Shown here piece after piece: positions 42,796 through 50,741 of a stretch of DNA of 64,000 nt (position 1 is its first letter; each line of letters opens with the position of its first letter). The notes under the pieces are model-generated. The model saw only the letters and a list, made by a program, of their open reading frames with translations, made no database searches and was not told where the DNA came from. Both the position numbers and the translations under genes were made by a program. Source of the DNA: JBNJGB01 sp051747385 (lineage in GTDB: Bacteria; Myxococcota_A; UBA9042; PHBI01; JACKFB01); the NCBI GenBank assembly GCA_051747385.1, contig JBNJGB010000004.1, forward strand, positions 62,001 through 126,000, read 5' to 3'.

Positions 42796-43677
42796 ATGAG
42801 CCGAGACCGAAGCCCGCTCGCACCCGGAGCCCGTATCCGCCGCCTGTGCGGGGTCGTCGTCGCCCTGGCCCTGATGGTGGGGATCCCCGTCGCCGGCTTT
42901 GACGCGCCGATCGCCGCGGCCGCCGAGGGGGACGAGGCGCAGGCGGGGGCCAAGTACTATGAGCGGGCTGTCCGCTACGTCCGGGCGCGGAAGTACGACA
43001 AGGCGCTGGAGTGGTTCGAGAAGGCCCTGCCCCACCGGAACGAGACCAGCGATATCTTCTACAACCTGGTCAACGTCGCCGAGGCGGTGAAGGACTGGGA
43101 GAAGGTCTATCTGTACGCGGTGGGCTTCCTGTACCTCGAGCCGGACACGGCCGACGCCGACGACATCCGGGCGAAGAAGGACAAGGCCGCGCGCGTGCTG
43201 GGGAGGCGCGATCGGGCGCCCGTGGCCGTGACCTTCGACGTGAAGCCCAGGGGCGTGCAGGTGCTGGTGGACCACGTGCCAGTCGTCCGGAGCGCCCGCA
43301 AGCCGGTGGAGCTGATCCCCGGGGAGTACACGGCGACGGCGGACAAGCCGGATCACCACCCCTGGGAGAAGACCTTCGAGGTGGTGGCCGGCGCGCCCCG
43401 GGAGGTGGAGGGCGAGGTGAAGCCCATGATCTTTCACGGGAAGCTGAAGGTCGTCACCCACCCCGCCGAGGGCGTGAAGGTCTACGTGGACGACGAGTAC
43501 GTGGGGACGACGCCCCTGGATCCCATCGAGCTGGAGACCCGCAAGTACCTCATCCGCTTCGAGAAGGAGGGGTGGGACAAGTGGATCCGGTACGTCACCA
43601 TCCAGAAGGAGGAGACGTTCGTTTTGGAGCCCCACCTCGAGCGGACCGTCAACGGGAAGATCCAGCGGGCGGAGTAG
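42796..43677 (+). CDS. TPR and PEGA-domain secreted protein
   Basis: 293 residues, 15 bases after the protease with a GGGAGAG site. Signal peptide cut near AAAAEG, then two or three TPR-like helices (YYERAVRYVRARKYDKALE), and two tandem PEGA-like beta modules (VTFDVKPRGVQVLVDHVPV and LKVVTHPAEGVKVYVDDEYV with TTPLDPIEL). PEGA domains are found in surface-associated and anchoring proteins. Probably co-transcribed with the protease, and could be its substrate or cofactor; that is inference. Confidence 0.8.
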   Translation: MSRDRSPLAPGARIRRLCGVVVALALMVGIPVAGFDAPIAAAAEGDEAQAGAKYYERAVRYVRARKYDKALEWFEKALPHRNETSDIFYNLVNVAEAVKDWEKVYLYAVGFLYLEPDTADADDIRAKKDKAARVLGRRDRAPVAVTFDVKPRGVQVLVDHVPVVRSARKPVELIPGEYTATADKPDHHPWEKTFEVVAGAPREVEGEVKPMIFHGKLKVVTHPAEGVKVYVDDEYVGTTPLDPIELETRKYLIRFEKEGWDKWIRYVTIQKEETFVLEPHLERTVNGKIQRAE

Positions 43678-43692
43678 GATGATCACCGGCGA

Positions 43693-43713
43693 CGGGGTCA
43701 AGCATACTCACTT
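43693..43713 (+). repeat. Dispersed repeat, interrupted copy (left part)
   Basis: CGGGGTCAAGCATACTCACT at 43693-43712 and one more T match 18 of the 21 bases of the copies at 15409 and 50567. The 163-bp element follows immediately, and the remainder of the repeat resumes at 43877 with a duplicated TCACTT. Confidence 0.75.
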
Positions 43714-43876
43714 GACTCCTGGGAAGTAACGGAGGTTCGAGCCCACGGCGCCGAGGCGCAAGCTGTGCTGGGACGCGACGACGCAGGAATGGCCCAGCCA
43801 ACTCACGGAGTTGCGGCACGCCACAGCGCCGTCGGATCGTCGTCGTGGGCCGGATCGGAGCTGCTTCACAGGAGTC
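43714..43876 (+). mobile_element. 163-bp element with terminal inverted repeats, copy B
   Basis: Starts GACTCCTG, ends CAGGAGTC. Flanked directly by TCACTT on both sides (43708-43713 and 43877-43882), a 6-bp target-site duplication. Removing the element and one TCACTT restores a dispersed repeat like those at 15409 and 50567. Internal arms can pair: GCCCACG with CGTGGGC (43741-43747 / 43844-43850), GCTGTG with CACAGC (43762-43767 / 43822-43827), CAACTC with GAGTTG (43799-43804 / 43808-43813). Non-autonomous, MITE-like; no transposase seen. Confidence 0.88.
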
Positions 43877-44304
43877 TCACTTCTCACTTCTTTCTCGGCG
43901 TTCGAACCGTCGGGTCGCCGGCGTCTCCGGCGGCGGTAGGCGGTTCTGGCTGCCCGGAGGCTCATCGCCGGCGCGGCCGCCTGTCAGTTGTTCACCAGGC
44001 GCCGAGAGCCGCCGAAACGTGGACGTGTGGACGCGAGAGCCGCCCTTTCGGGCCGGGGCAAGGGCACGAGGCCGACTTGCCGAGATGTGTATGGCCGACG
44101 GGTGGCCTCGCCGGTGACGGATGCGCCGGACGAGCAGACAGCGGAGGTCAGGCTCGGCGACCCCGACCACGCATGTTCGTGTCGAGACGCGTGGGATCGA
44201 AAGACATCCACGTCTCGCCGGCTGTCGGGGGTTGCCCGAAACGACGAGCACCCCGACCCGTCCGCGGGCCGAGGCGCTTCGTCTTGTGATCGCGTCCGCC
44301 TCCG
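43877..44304. other. Non-coding region downstream of two converging genes
   Basis: About 430 bp between the element and the end of the Cys-rich gene on the minus strand. It holds the resumed right part of the dispersed repeat (43877 to about 43905) and one imperfect hairpin (CGAGACGCGTGG at 44183-44194 with CCACGTCTCG at 44208-44217, one bulge) that may end the minus-strand transcript. The open frames here lack ribosome sites and domain features. Confidence 0.55.
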
Positions 44305-46884
44305 TCAGGGAGCGAACTGGGCCATGCACTCCTCGAAGGCGTCGGTCTTGGACCACCCGCAGGTGCCATCCGCCGTGAGGCCGCACTGGGCGTACTCGTA
44401 GCAGGCGTACCAGGGCATGAATTCGCAGGTGGTGTAGACCGGCTCCGCCGCGCAGACGGTGCCGGAGCAGCCCGTGGCCATGCACTCGGTCGGCTCGGGC
44501 TCGGGCTCGGGCTCGTCCGGCTCGCCGCAGACCCCGTAGCAGGGCGGGCAGTAGTCCGGCGTGCACGGCGCCATGGGGCACGGCTGCGACAGGCAGACCT
44601 GGCCCTCGGGGCAGTCGTCGTCAGCCAGGCACTGGGTCGGGTCGGGGGCCTTCTCCTCGCAGACGCCCCAGCACGCCGGGTCGTCGCCGCAGCCACAGTC
44701 GTTGGAGCCGTCCGGGCAGGCACAGGACGCGCACACCTGGATCTCGCAGTAGGTCCCCTCCGGGCAGTCGGCGTTCGTCGTGCACCCCTGCTCGGGCGGC
44801 GCCGGGACGCACTGGCCGTAGCACACGTCCGGGCAGGCCTCGCCGGGCTCGCACCCTGGCGGCGGGAGGCACACGGAGGTGTCGCAGACCATCCCGTCGC
44901 CGCAGTCCGAGTCTCCCATGCAGGCCGTCGGCTCGGTCGGATCCGTCTCGGCCTTGCAGATGCCGGTGCACGGCGGGCAGGAGTAGTCCGGGTCGTCCGA
45001 GGGCATACAGTCCGGGCACATCTGGATCTCGCAGTACGCGTCGTCCGGGCAGTCCGCGTCCGAGATGCACTCGCCGCCCGTCGGATCCTGCGGCTCGCAC
45101 TGGCCGTAGCATACCGGCTCGCACGGATCCGTGGCCACGCAGGTCTGCTGGCACTCCTCCTCGTTGGCGAACAGGTCGAAGCCCTGATCGTCGCAGCCGC
45201 TCAGAAGCGTGCACTGGCCGTCGACCACGCCCCAGCCCAGAACCATCGCGCAGGACCCGAAGTTCACGCCGGAGGCGTCCGTGCACGGAGCGCCCGGCGC
45301 CCGAGCGTCCGTCCAGCACCCGGGCGTGGGGAGGCAGAAGTCCTCCTTGTTGCAGGTCATTCCGTCCCCGCAGTCCGCGTCGCTCCAGCAGGCCTCGGAG
45401 GGCGGCTGCTGGGGCTGGCAGGTCCCGAAGCACCCGCACCCCTCGCAGCCCGGGTCGCCCTCGGCGCAGTCGCAGTCCACGCAGTAGTCGATCTCGCAGA
45501 TCTCGCCGGACGCGCAGTCCGCGTCGCTCTTGCACTCGCCCTCGGGCGGATTGTCCTCCGGGACGCACTTCGTCGGGCACGTGGGCATCGCGGGGTCGCC
45601 GCCGGAGTCGTAGTCGGAGAAGTCGCACTGGCACGTATAGCCGGCCGGGCAGTCCGCGTCGGACGAGCAGTACTCGGACGGCTCCTCGTACTTCTTCATG
45701 CACTCCGCGAAGGCGTCCGTCTGGGCCCAGCCGCAGCCGCCGCCCTCGGCGAACGCGCCGCACTCGGTGTGCTGGAGGCACTCGAACCAGGGCTCGTACT
45801 CGCAGTCGGTGTAGACGGTGCCGGACGCGCAGACCTCGCCGGAGCAGCCGGACTCCTTGCACTCCGTGGGAGGCTCCCCGGGGACGCACGCGCCGATGGG
45901 CTCGCAAGGCTCGCAGACGCAGTTCTCGGCGTCGGCCGGGCAGTCGCAGGGCGGGCACGGGGCCAGGTCGCAGACCTCCCCGGGACCGCAGTCCGCGTCG
46001 CTCGTGCAGCCGGTCGGCTCCTGGGGCACGCACTCGCCCTGCGGGTAGCAGGCGCCACATGCGCAGCCGTCGTCCTCGCACGGGCACGGCGGGCAGGGCT
46101 CCAGCTCGCACTTCATGTCGGGGCCGCAGTCCTCGTCACTGTGGCACTCGGTCGGCTCCTCGTCCGGGACGCACTGCATGAGGCAGACGTCGCACATGGG
46201 GCACGAGGGGTCCGGCATGCACGCGCAGCGCTGGCCGACCGGGCAGTCCGAGTCCGTCTGGCATGCCGGCGGCTCGGGCTCCTCGTACTGGGCCATGCAC
46301 TCCTCGAACGCCTCGGTCTGCGCCCAGGCGCAGGAGCCTCCGGCGCCGTTGGGTCCGCACGCCGTGTACTTCAGGCACTCGTGCCAGGGCGCGGCGACGC
46401 ACGGCGAGTCCACCGGGCCCGACGCGCAGATCTCTCCGCTGCAGCCGGTGGCCATGCAGGTCTTCGGTTCGCCGTCGTCCGTACAGACGCCCTGGACGCA
46501 CTGCAGGCCGTCCGGACAGTCCATGTGCGTGGCGCAGGCCTTGGGTTCCTCGGGATCTTCGGGGTTGTCGGGATCCTCGGGTGCGACGCTTTGGCAGGCG
46601 CCGTCGACGCAGGTGCCGTCACCGCAGTCGGCGTCCACCGTACACGCCGTGTCCCCGTCGCAGAACCAGTTGCACGCGCCGGCGTCACAGGACCACCCGC
46701 CCTGGCAGTCCGCCGGCGCCTGGAAGGTCTGGCAATCCGCCGCGACCTGGCACTCGGGCTCCTGGTCGAGACCGGGGCCCTCGCCCGTCTCCGGGCCGCA
46801 CTCTCCGTTCGCGCCCATGGCGAACAGGGAGACGACGCCCAGGAGCGCTACCGGTATCCAACGTGCCTGCGGGCTGCTGCGCAT
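44305..46884 (-). CDS. Very Cys-rich secreted repeat protein with three eight-Cys modules
   Basis: 859 residues from the ATG preceded by GGAAGGAGG; the longer in-frame ATG at 46941 has a poorer context. Signal peptide (WIPVALLGVVSLFAMGANG), then many units of the type CxSDADCPxGxxC, like the myxobacterial Cys-rich repeats. Three modules of about 60 residues, starting CMATGCSGEICA, CKESGCSGEVCA and CMATGCSGTVCA and sharing PWxxC, CGW and TxAFxxCM, match the eight-cysteine-cluster type. A Kunitz-like segment lies mid-protein (DLFANEEECQQTC). Likely an extracellular disulphide-rich adhesin or inhibitor; function unknown. Confidence 0.82.
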   Translation of the reverse strand: MRSSPQARWIPVALLGVVSLFAMGANGECGPETGEGPGLDQEPECQVAADCQTFQAPADCQGGWSCDAGACNWFCDGDTACTVDADCGDGTCVDGACQSVAPEDPDNPEDPEEPKACATHMDCPDGLQCVQGVCTDDGEPKTCMATGCSGEICASGPVDSPCVAAPWHECLKYTACGPNGAGGSCAWAQTEAFEECMAQYEEPEPPACQTDSDCPVGQRCACMPDPSCPMCDVCLMQCVPDEEPTECHSDEDCGPDMKCELEPCPPCPCEDDGCACGACYPQGECVPQEPTGCTSDADCGPGEVCDLAPCPPCDCPADAENCVCEPCEPIGACVPGEPPTECKESGCSGEVCASGTVYTDCEYEPWFECLQHTECGAFAEGGGCGWAQTDAFAECMKKYEEPSEYCSSDADCPAGYTCQCDFSDYDSGGDPAMPTCPTKCVPEDNPPEGECKSDADCASGEICEIDYCVDCDCAEGDPGCEGCGCFGTCQPQQPPSEACWSDADCGDGMTCNKEDFCLPTPGCWTDARAPGAPCTDASGVNFGSCAMVLGWGVVDGQCTLLSGCDDQGFDLFANEEECQQTCVATDPCEPVCYGQCEPQDPTGGECISDADCPDDAYCEIQMCPDCMPSDDPDYSCPPCTGICKAETDPTEPTACMGDSDCGDGMVCDTSVCLPPPGCEPGEACPDVCYGQCVPAPPEQGCTTNADCPEGTYCEIQVCASCACPDGSNDCGCGDDPACWGVCEEKAPDPTQCLADDDCPEGQVCLSQPCPMAPCTPDYCPPCYGVCGEPDEPEPEPEPTECMATGCSGTVCAAEPVYTTCEFMPWYACYEYAQCGLTADGTCGWSKTDAFEECMAQFAP

Positions 46885-47120
46885 TCGATCCTCCTTCCGC
46901 GTCCTGCATTCCTCGAGCGAACGCTTCACGATCCGTGCCACTACCCGGAGGCGCCATCCGCCGCGATGCGAGCGAGCGACCAGCGTGGCTTACGTGCATC
47001 ACGTGTGGAGAAAATTCACACGCCATCCACCGGGCCTCTCACGAATCGGGTGGAGTCTACCCGCGCGACGCCGCCTCCTGCCATGCCATGGATCACGTCT
47101 ACGGTGACCGGGCGCCAAGC

Positions 47121-47690
47121 TCAGCGGCTGACCCACGGCTCGCGGCTCCGGACCCGGTCGGCGTCCGCCGGCCTGGGACCGTGCTCCGCCGCCACCACGA
47201 GGATTTCCCGCGCCTCGGGGTCGTACAGGCGCAGCGTGTCGTCCGCTGCCGTGTGGATGGTCAGCACCGCGCCGCCCTCCGGCGAGCGCAGGCTCCGGAT
47301 GCTCCCAGGCTCGGCCAGGAGCACGTCGGGAGCGTGGACCCGACGCTCCCCGACGGGCACCAGGCGATCGCCCGCCCAGCGCCAGGTCGTCTCGTACAGC
47401 GCTCCCTCCACGAGGCAGTGGATGGAGCGGCCGCGCTCCCACGCGTGCGGCGGCGTCGGAACGCCCGAAAGCCAGTGCTGCAGGCTGATGGAGCCCGAGT
47501 CGTTCGCGTGGAGCGGGACGCTCGCCCAGGGGGAGTCGCCCTCCGGCTCCGGCAGCTCGTCCGTGACCATGCGGGCCCCGCGCGCTACCTCGCCGGCGGT
47601 GGGGAGAGCCACGGAGAGGTCGTCTCCGCAGGCCACCAGGATCTCGTGCCAGTCCTCGTTCGTCATGCGTGTGCGTCCCGCGCAGGGCAT
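47121..47690 (-). CDS. Cysteine-dioxygenase-like cupin with lost metal ligands
   Basis: 189 residues; an alternative start eight codons later (47666) is possible. The central part aligns by motif with cysteine dioxygenase: SIHCLVEGALYET corresponds to the SHCFLK...GNLKET stretch, including the Cys that forms the Cys-Tyr cross-link in mammalian enzymes. But the HxH ligand pair reads HAW, and the third His (GLHR in active enzymes) reads GSIR. So the fold is probably kept but iron binding and dioxygenase activity are doubtful. Cytoplasmic; no signal peptide. Confidence 0.6.
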   Translation of the reverse strand: MPCAGRTRMTNEDWHEILVACGDDLSVALPTAGEVARGARMVTDELPEPEGDSPWASVPLHANDSGSISLQHWLSGVPTPPHAWERGRSIHCLVEGALYETTWRWAGDRLVPVGERRVHAPDVLLAEPGSIRSLRSPEGGAVLTIHTAADDTLRLYDPEAREILVVAAEHGPRPADADRVRSREPWVSR

Positions 47691-47750
47691 TCAGCAGACT
47701 TGTTTCGCCCCCACACGTCAAGGGGCGGCCCCCGGCAGAGCGGGGAGGCG

Positions 47751-47779
47751 TTGACGAGAGAGCACCGCCCGCGCAGACT
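47751..47779 (+). promoter_or_regulatory. Promoter of the four-FHA gene
   Basis: TTGACG (47751-47756), 17-bp spacer, CAGACT (47774-47779), 36 bases before the ATG. Identical hexamers and spacing to 17377-17405. Confidence 0.5.
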
Positions 47780-47814
47780 CTGGCCGGGTAGCGTTCCGGG
47801 GGTCGGAAGCAGCG

Positions 47815-49623
47815 ATGCGGCTCGAGTGCGAAGTCGAGGACGGGGTGGCCCGGGTCGATCTCGGCCCCGGGCGTTCGCGTGTGCTGGTGGGCCGTCACCC
47901 GAGCTGCGACCTCCACGTGACGGATCCCACGGTCAGCCGTCGCCACTGCGAGTTCCTGTGGTCCGACGGGGCCGTCGAGGTGCACGACCTGGGCAGCACG
48001 GCCGGGACCTTCGTGAACGGCCACCGCATCGACCGTGCCGCCGTGACGGACTCGGACCGCGTGACCTGCGGCAACCTGGACGTGCGCCTGGCAGGCGATG
48101 TCCACGACGCGTCCGCGCCCCAGCCGGCCGCCGCCGCGGCCGGGGAGTGGAGCCTCGTCTACGTGGACCGGGACGGCTTCGAGATGCGCCTTGCCCTGGA
48201 CCCGACCGAGCCGCCCGTGGTCGTGGGGCGGCATCCGAAGGTGGACCTTCAGGTGCACCACCCGACCGTGAGTCGCCGCCACGCGGAGCTCGGGTGGGTC
48301 GACGGCCGCCTCGAGGTGCGCGACCTGGGCAGCAGCGCGGGGACGGCGGTCAACGGCCAGCGCATCGAGCGGGCGATCCTCCAGCCGGGCGACGAGGTCC
48401 ACATGGGGGAGAAGGCCTTCCGCGTCGTGGAGGAGCTCCCCGAGGCGGAGCCTGTGCCCGGAGACACCGTGGAGACCTGGGACGAGGACGAGGCCGTCGG
48501 CGGCGAGGAGGGCTGGACCCTCGTCTACGACGATCCCGGCGGCGGCGGGGAGATGCGCTGCTCCATCGACCCGGACGCGCCGCCCATCATCCTGGGCCGG
48601 AATCCGGACGTGGACGTGCGCCTGCAGGACCCCTCGATGGGGCGGAAGCACTGCCGCGTGGGCTTCCAGCGCGGCCAGCTCATCATCGAGGACCTGAACA
48701 GCCGGAACGGGACCTTCGTCAACGACGACCAGGTGACGCGGCGGGTGCTCCACGCCGGGGACCAGGTGGTGCTGGGGAGCTTCCCCCTGCGCGTGGACGG
48801 CCCGGAGCCTGCCCTCGAGGAGTGGGGCGACTGGGACGACGACTGGGACGAGGAGCTTCCGGAGATGGGGCCGCCCACGTGGCACGTCGTCTTCACGGAC
48901 GACGACGGCTACGTGTCGCACGAGACCCTGGGGCCCAGCTTTCGGCTCCTGGCCGTGGGGAGCGACGAGGACTGCGAGATCTGCGCCGCGGACCGGGGCG
49001 CCGAGCCGGACCATGCGGAGCTCATGTGGGACGAGGGCGTCCTGGTGGTCGCGGATCTGAAGACCGAGGTGGGCACGCGAGTCCACGGTGGCCTCGTCGA
49101 CGAGTACGTGCTCCGGAACGGTGACGTGGTGACCTGTGGGGACCTGCGCCTCCGCGCGGTGCGGGGTGGCGACAGCGAGCGGGCCGGCCGGGGCCACAGC
49201 GGCATCCGCTCCGGTGACGCCAACCTGTGGGCGACGCACCTCCGGAACCGGGACAGCGCCATGGGCGTGCTCTTCACGCAGCAGCGCGAGGGCGACGAGG
49301 GCACCTGCCGGGAGGAGGTCACCGTCTTCGGGGACGGCGAGGCGCGCCTCGAGCTCCAGGACGCGGACTTGAAGACCAGCTACGAGGGACGGGTCCGGCT
49401 CCCCCTGGTGGAGGCGCTGCTCGACGCGCTCCTGCGGGCGGGCTTCCCGGACGCGCCGAAGAAGGCCGTGGGCCCCGACGAGACCCCGGTCGAGATCGCC
49501 GCCTTCCAGGACAACGACCGGGCGAGCCTGCGCCTGGGACGCCGGGGGCTGAACCGTTCCGAGGACTACCGCGAGGCCGTAGAGCTGTTCCGGGCCCTCA
49601 TCGGGGAGCTCCGCGAGGGATGA
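47815..49623 (+). CDS. Protein with four FHA domains
   Basis: 602 residues, no signal peptide or helix, so cytoplasmic. Three clear FHA domains with the Gly-Arg, Ser-Arg-Arg-His and Asn-Gly signatures: about 20-95 (VGRHPSCDLHV, STAGTFVNG), 135-210 (VGRHPKVDLQVHHPTVSRRH) and 255-330 (LGRNPDVDVRLQDPSMGRKH, NSRNGTFVND). A fourth copy (about 375-450) has lost the Ser-Arg-His core (GAEPDHAELMW, EVGTRVHGG). The C-terminal 140 residues are of an unknown type. It binds phosphothreonine peptides, presumably products of Ser/Thr kinases elsewhere. Overlaps the UbiA gene by ATGA. Confidence 0.88.
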   Translation: MRLECEVEDGVARVDLGPGRSRVLVGRHPSCDLHVTDPTVSRRHCEFLWSDGAVEVHDLGSTAGTFVNGHRIDRAAVTDSDRVTCGNLDVRLAGDVHDASAPQPAAAAAGEWSLVYVDRDGFEMRLALDPTEPPVVVGRHPKVDLQVHHPTVSRRHAELGWVDGRLEVRDLGSSAGTAVNGQRIERAILQPGDEVHMGEKAFRVVEELPEAEPVPGDTVETWDEDEAVGGEEGWTLVYDDPGGGGEMRCSIDPDAPPIILGRNPDVDVRLQDPSMGRKHCRVGFQRGQLIIEDLNSRNGTFVNDDQVTRRVLHAGDQVVLGSFPLRVDGPEPALEEWGDWDDDWDEELPEMGPPTWHVVFTDDDGYVSHETLGPSFRLLAVGSDEDCEICAADRGAEPDHAELMWDEGVLVVADLKTEVGTRVHGGLVDEYVLRNGDVVTCGDLRLRAVRGGDSERAGRGHSGIRSGDANLWATHLRNRDSAMGVLFTQQREGDEGTCREEVTVFGDGEARLELQDADLKTSYEGRVRLPLVEALLDALLRAGFPDAPKKAVGPDETPVEIAAFQDNDRASLRLGRRGLNRSEDYREAVELFRALIGELREG

Positions 49624-50558
49624 CGGACGTGGCCCGTCGACTCCCCTGGCCGTCCGCGGCGGCGGCCGAGGTGGCGTCCATCCTCCGGCTGCACATCGTC
49701 GCCATCGCCGTGACCGCCGCCCTGGCGTTCTCGTGGCTGCTCACCGGCGCGCTGCGACCCGAGGTGGCGCTGCTGGGCGGCGTCGACTGGCTCCTCATCA
49801 ACCTCCTCAACCGCATCACGGACCTGAAGGAGGACCAGGCGAACGACATCCGGGGCTCGGACCTGGTGGGGCGCCACCCGCGCGTCTTCACGGCCGCGTG
49901 GATCGTCCTGCTCGTGGGATCCTTCACCCTGGGGCACGCCGTGCTGCCGGACCTGACGCCTTGGCGCGTGGGCGTGCAGATCATCGGCCTCGGCTACAGC
50001 GTGCCCCTGGTCCCCACACTGAAGGGGCTCCGGCGGTTCAAGGACCTGTACTTCCTGAAGAACTTCATGTCGGCGGTGCTCTTCTGCCTGACGGGGTTCG
50101 CCTATCCCCTGGTGGCGGCCGGCGGCGGGCCCCCGGACGTCCCGGGAGGCTGGGCCGCGTTGGCCGTGCTGGTGGGCTTCTTCGTGCCCTTCGAGCTGAC
50201 CTACGAGATCCTCTACGACCTCCGGGACCTCGAGGGGGATCGCCTCGCGGGCGTGCCCACCTATCCCGTGGTCCACGGGGCGGAGCGGTCGCGGCAGATC
50301 ATCGACGGCCTGCTGCTGCTCTCGACCCTGGTCCTGGCCGTCGGGCTCGGCGCCGGGGTCGTGGGCGTGCGCGAGGGCCTGATGCTCGTGGCGCCGCTCG
50401 TGCAGGTGGCGTACTACCGGCCCCGGTTCCGCCGGGGCCTCACCCGGTCCGACTGCATCCGCGTCACCTGGCTCGGCGCCGGGCTGCTGATGTTCTACCT
50501 GGTCGGCAATCTCCTGTGGCTCGCCGCCGGCCTGCCGGACAACATCTTCCTCCGCTGA
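49620..50558 (+). CDS. UbiA-family prenyltransferase
   Basis: 312 residues; ATG overlaps the previous stop. About eight or nine membrane helices. Both Asp-rich motifs are intact: NLLNRITDLKEDQ (NxxxDxxxD) and YEILYDLRDLEGD. These enzymes transfer prenyl chains to aromatic or other acceptors (quinones, heme O, carotenoid or chlorophyll-type products); which acceptor is used here is not evident, and no quinone or heme gene lies nearby. Its coupling to an FHA protein is unusual. Confidence 0.87.
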   Translation: MTDVARRLPWPSAAAAEVASILRLHIVAIAVTAALAFSWLLTGALRPEVALLGGVDWLLINLLNRITDLKEDQANDIRGSDLVGRHPRVFTAAWIVLLVGSFTLGHAVLPDLTPWRVGVQIIGLGYSVPLVPTLKGLRRFKDLYFLKNFMSAVLFCLTGFAYPLVAAGGGPPDVPGGWAALAVLVGFFVPFELTYEILYDLRDLEGDRLAGVPTYPVVHGAERSRQIIDGLLLLSTLVLAVGLGAGVVGVREGLMLVAPLVQVAYYRPRFRRGLTRSDCIRVTWLGAGLLMFYLVGNLLWLAAGLPDNIFLR

Positions 50559-50566
50559 CCCGCCCC

Positions 50567-50633
50567 TGGGGTCAAACCTACTCACTTCTCATATTTTCGA
50601 CCGCCGGGGACGGCGCTCCCACCGCCTCTTCGC
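50567..50633 (+). repeat. Dispersed intergenic repeat, uninterrupted copy 2
   Basis: TGGGGTCAAACCTACTCACT plus T, identical over 21 bases to 15409-15429, followed by TCTCATATTTTCG and GGCGCTCCCACCGCC. It lies nine bases after the UbiA stop. This copy keeps the uninterrupted sequence at the site where the element is inserted at 43714. Confidence 0.75.
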
Positions 50634-50642
50634 CAAGTTGTC

Positions 50643-50673
50643 TGCGCCCTTGCGGCCTGGCGCCTTGGCGCGA
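50643..50673 (-). repeat. Degenerate copy of the 28-bp core repeat
   Basis: GCCCTTGCGGCCTGGCG followed by CCTTGGCGCGA. An 18-base stretch, CGCCTTGGCGCGAGCCCT (50661-50678), is identical to the reverse complement of the 135-bp units at 3949-4360. It directly follows the dispersed repeat. Confidence 0.6.
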
Positions 50674-50741
50674 GCCCTTCTTCGGAACTGCCGAGATCCG
50701 CATGATCGACAGGCGGGGACGCCGGCGCTCCAACAGGGGGG

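Noticed and set aside
43730..43760. tRNA T-arm (GGTTCGAG) in the 163-bp element
   Set aside because: The loop motif is present in both copies, but the flanking bases do not form the 5-bp T-stem, and no acceptor or anticodon arm is found.
43765..44289. 174-codon frame starting within the mobile element
   Set aside because: No ribosome-binding site, begins in a non-coding repeat also found elsewhere, and shows no domain or signal peptide.
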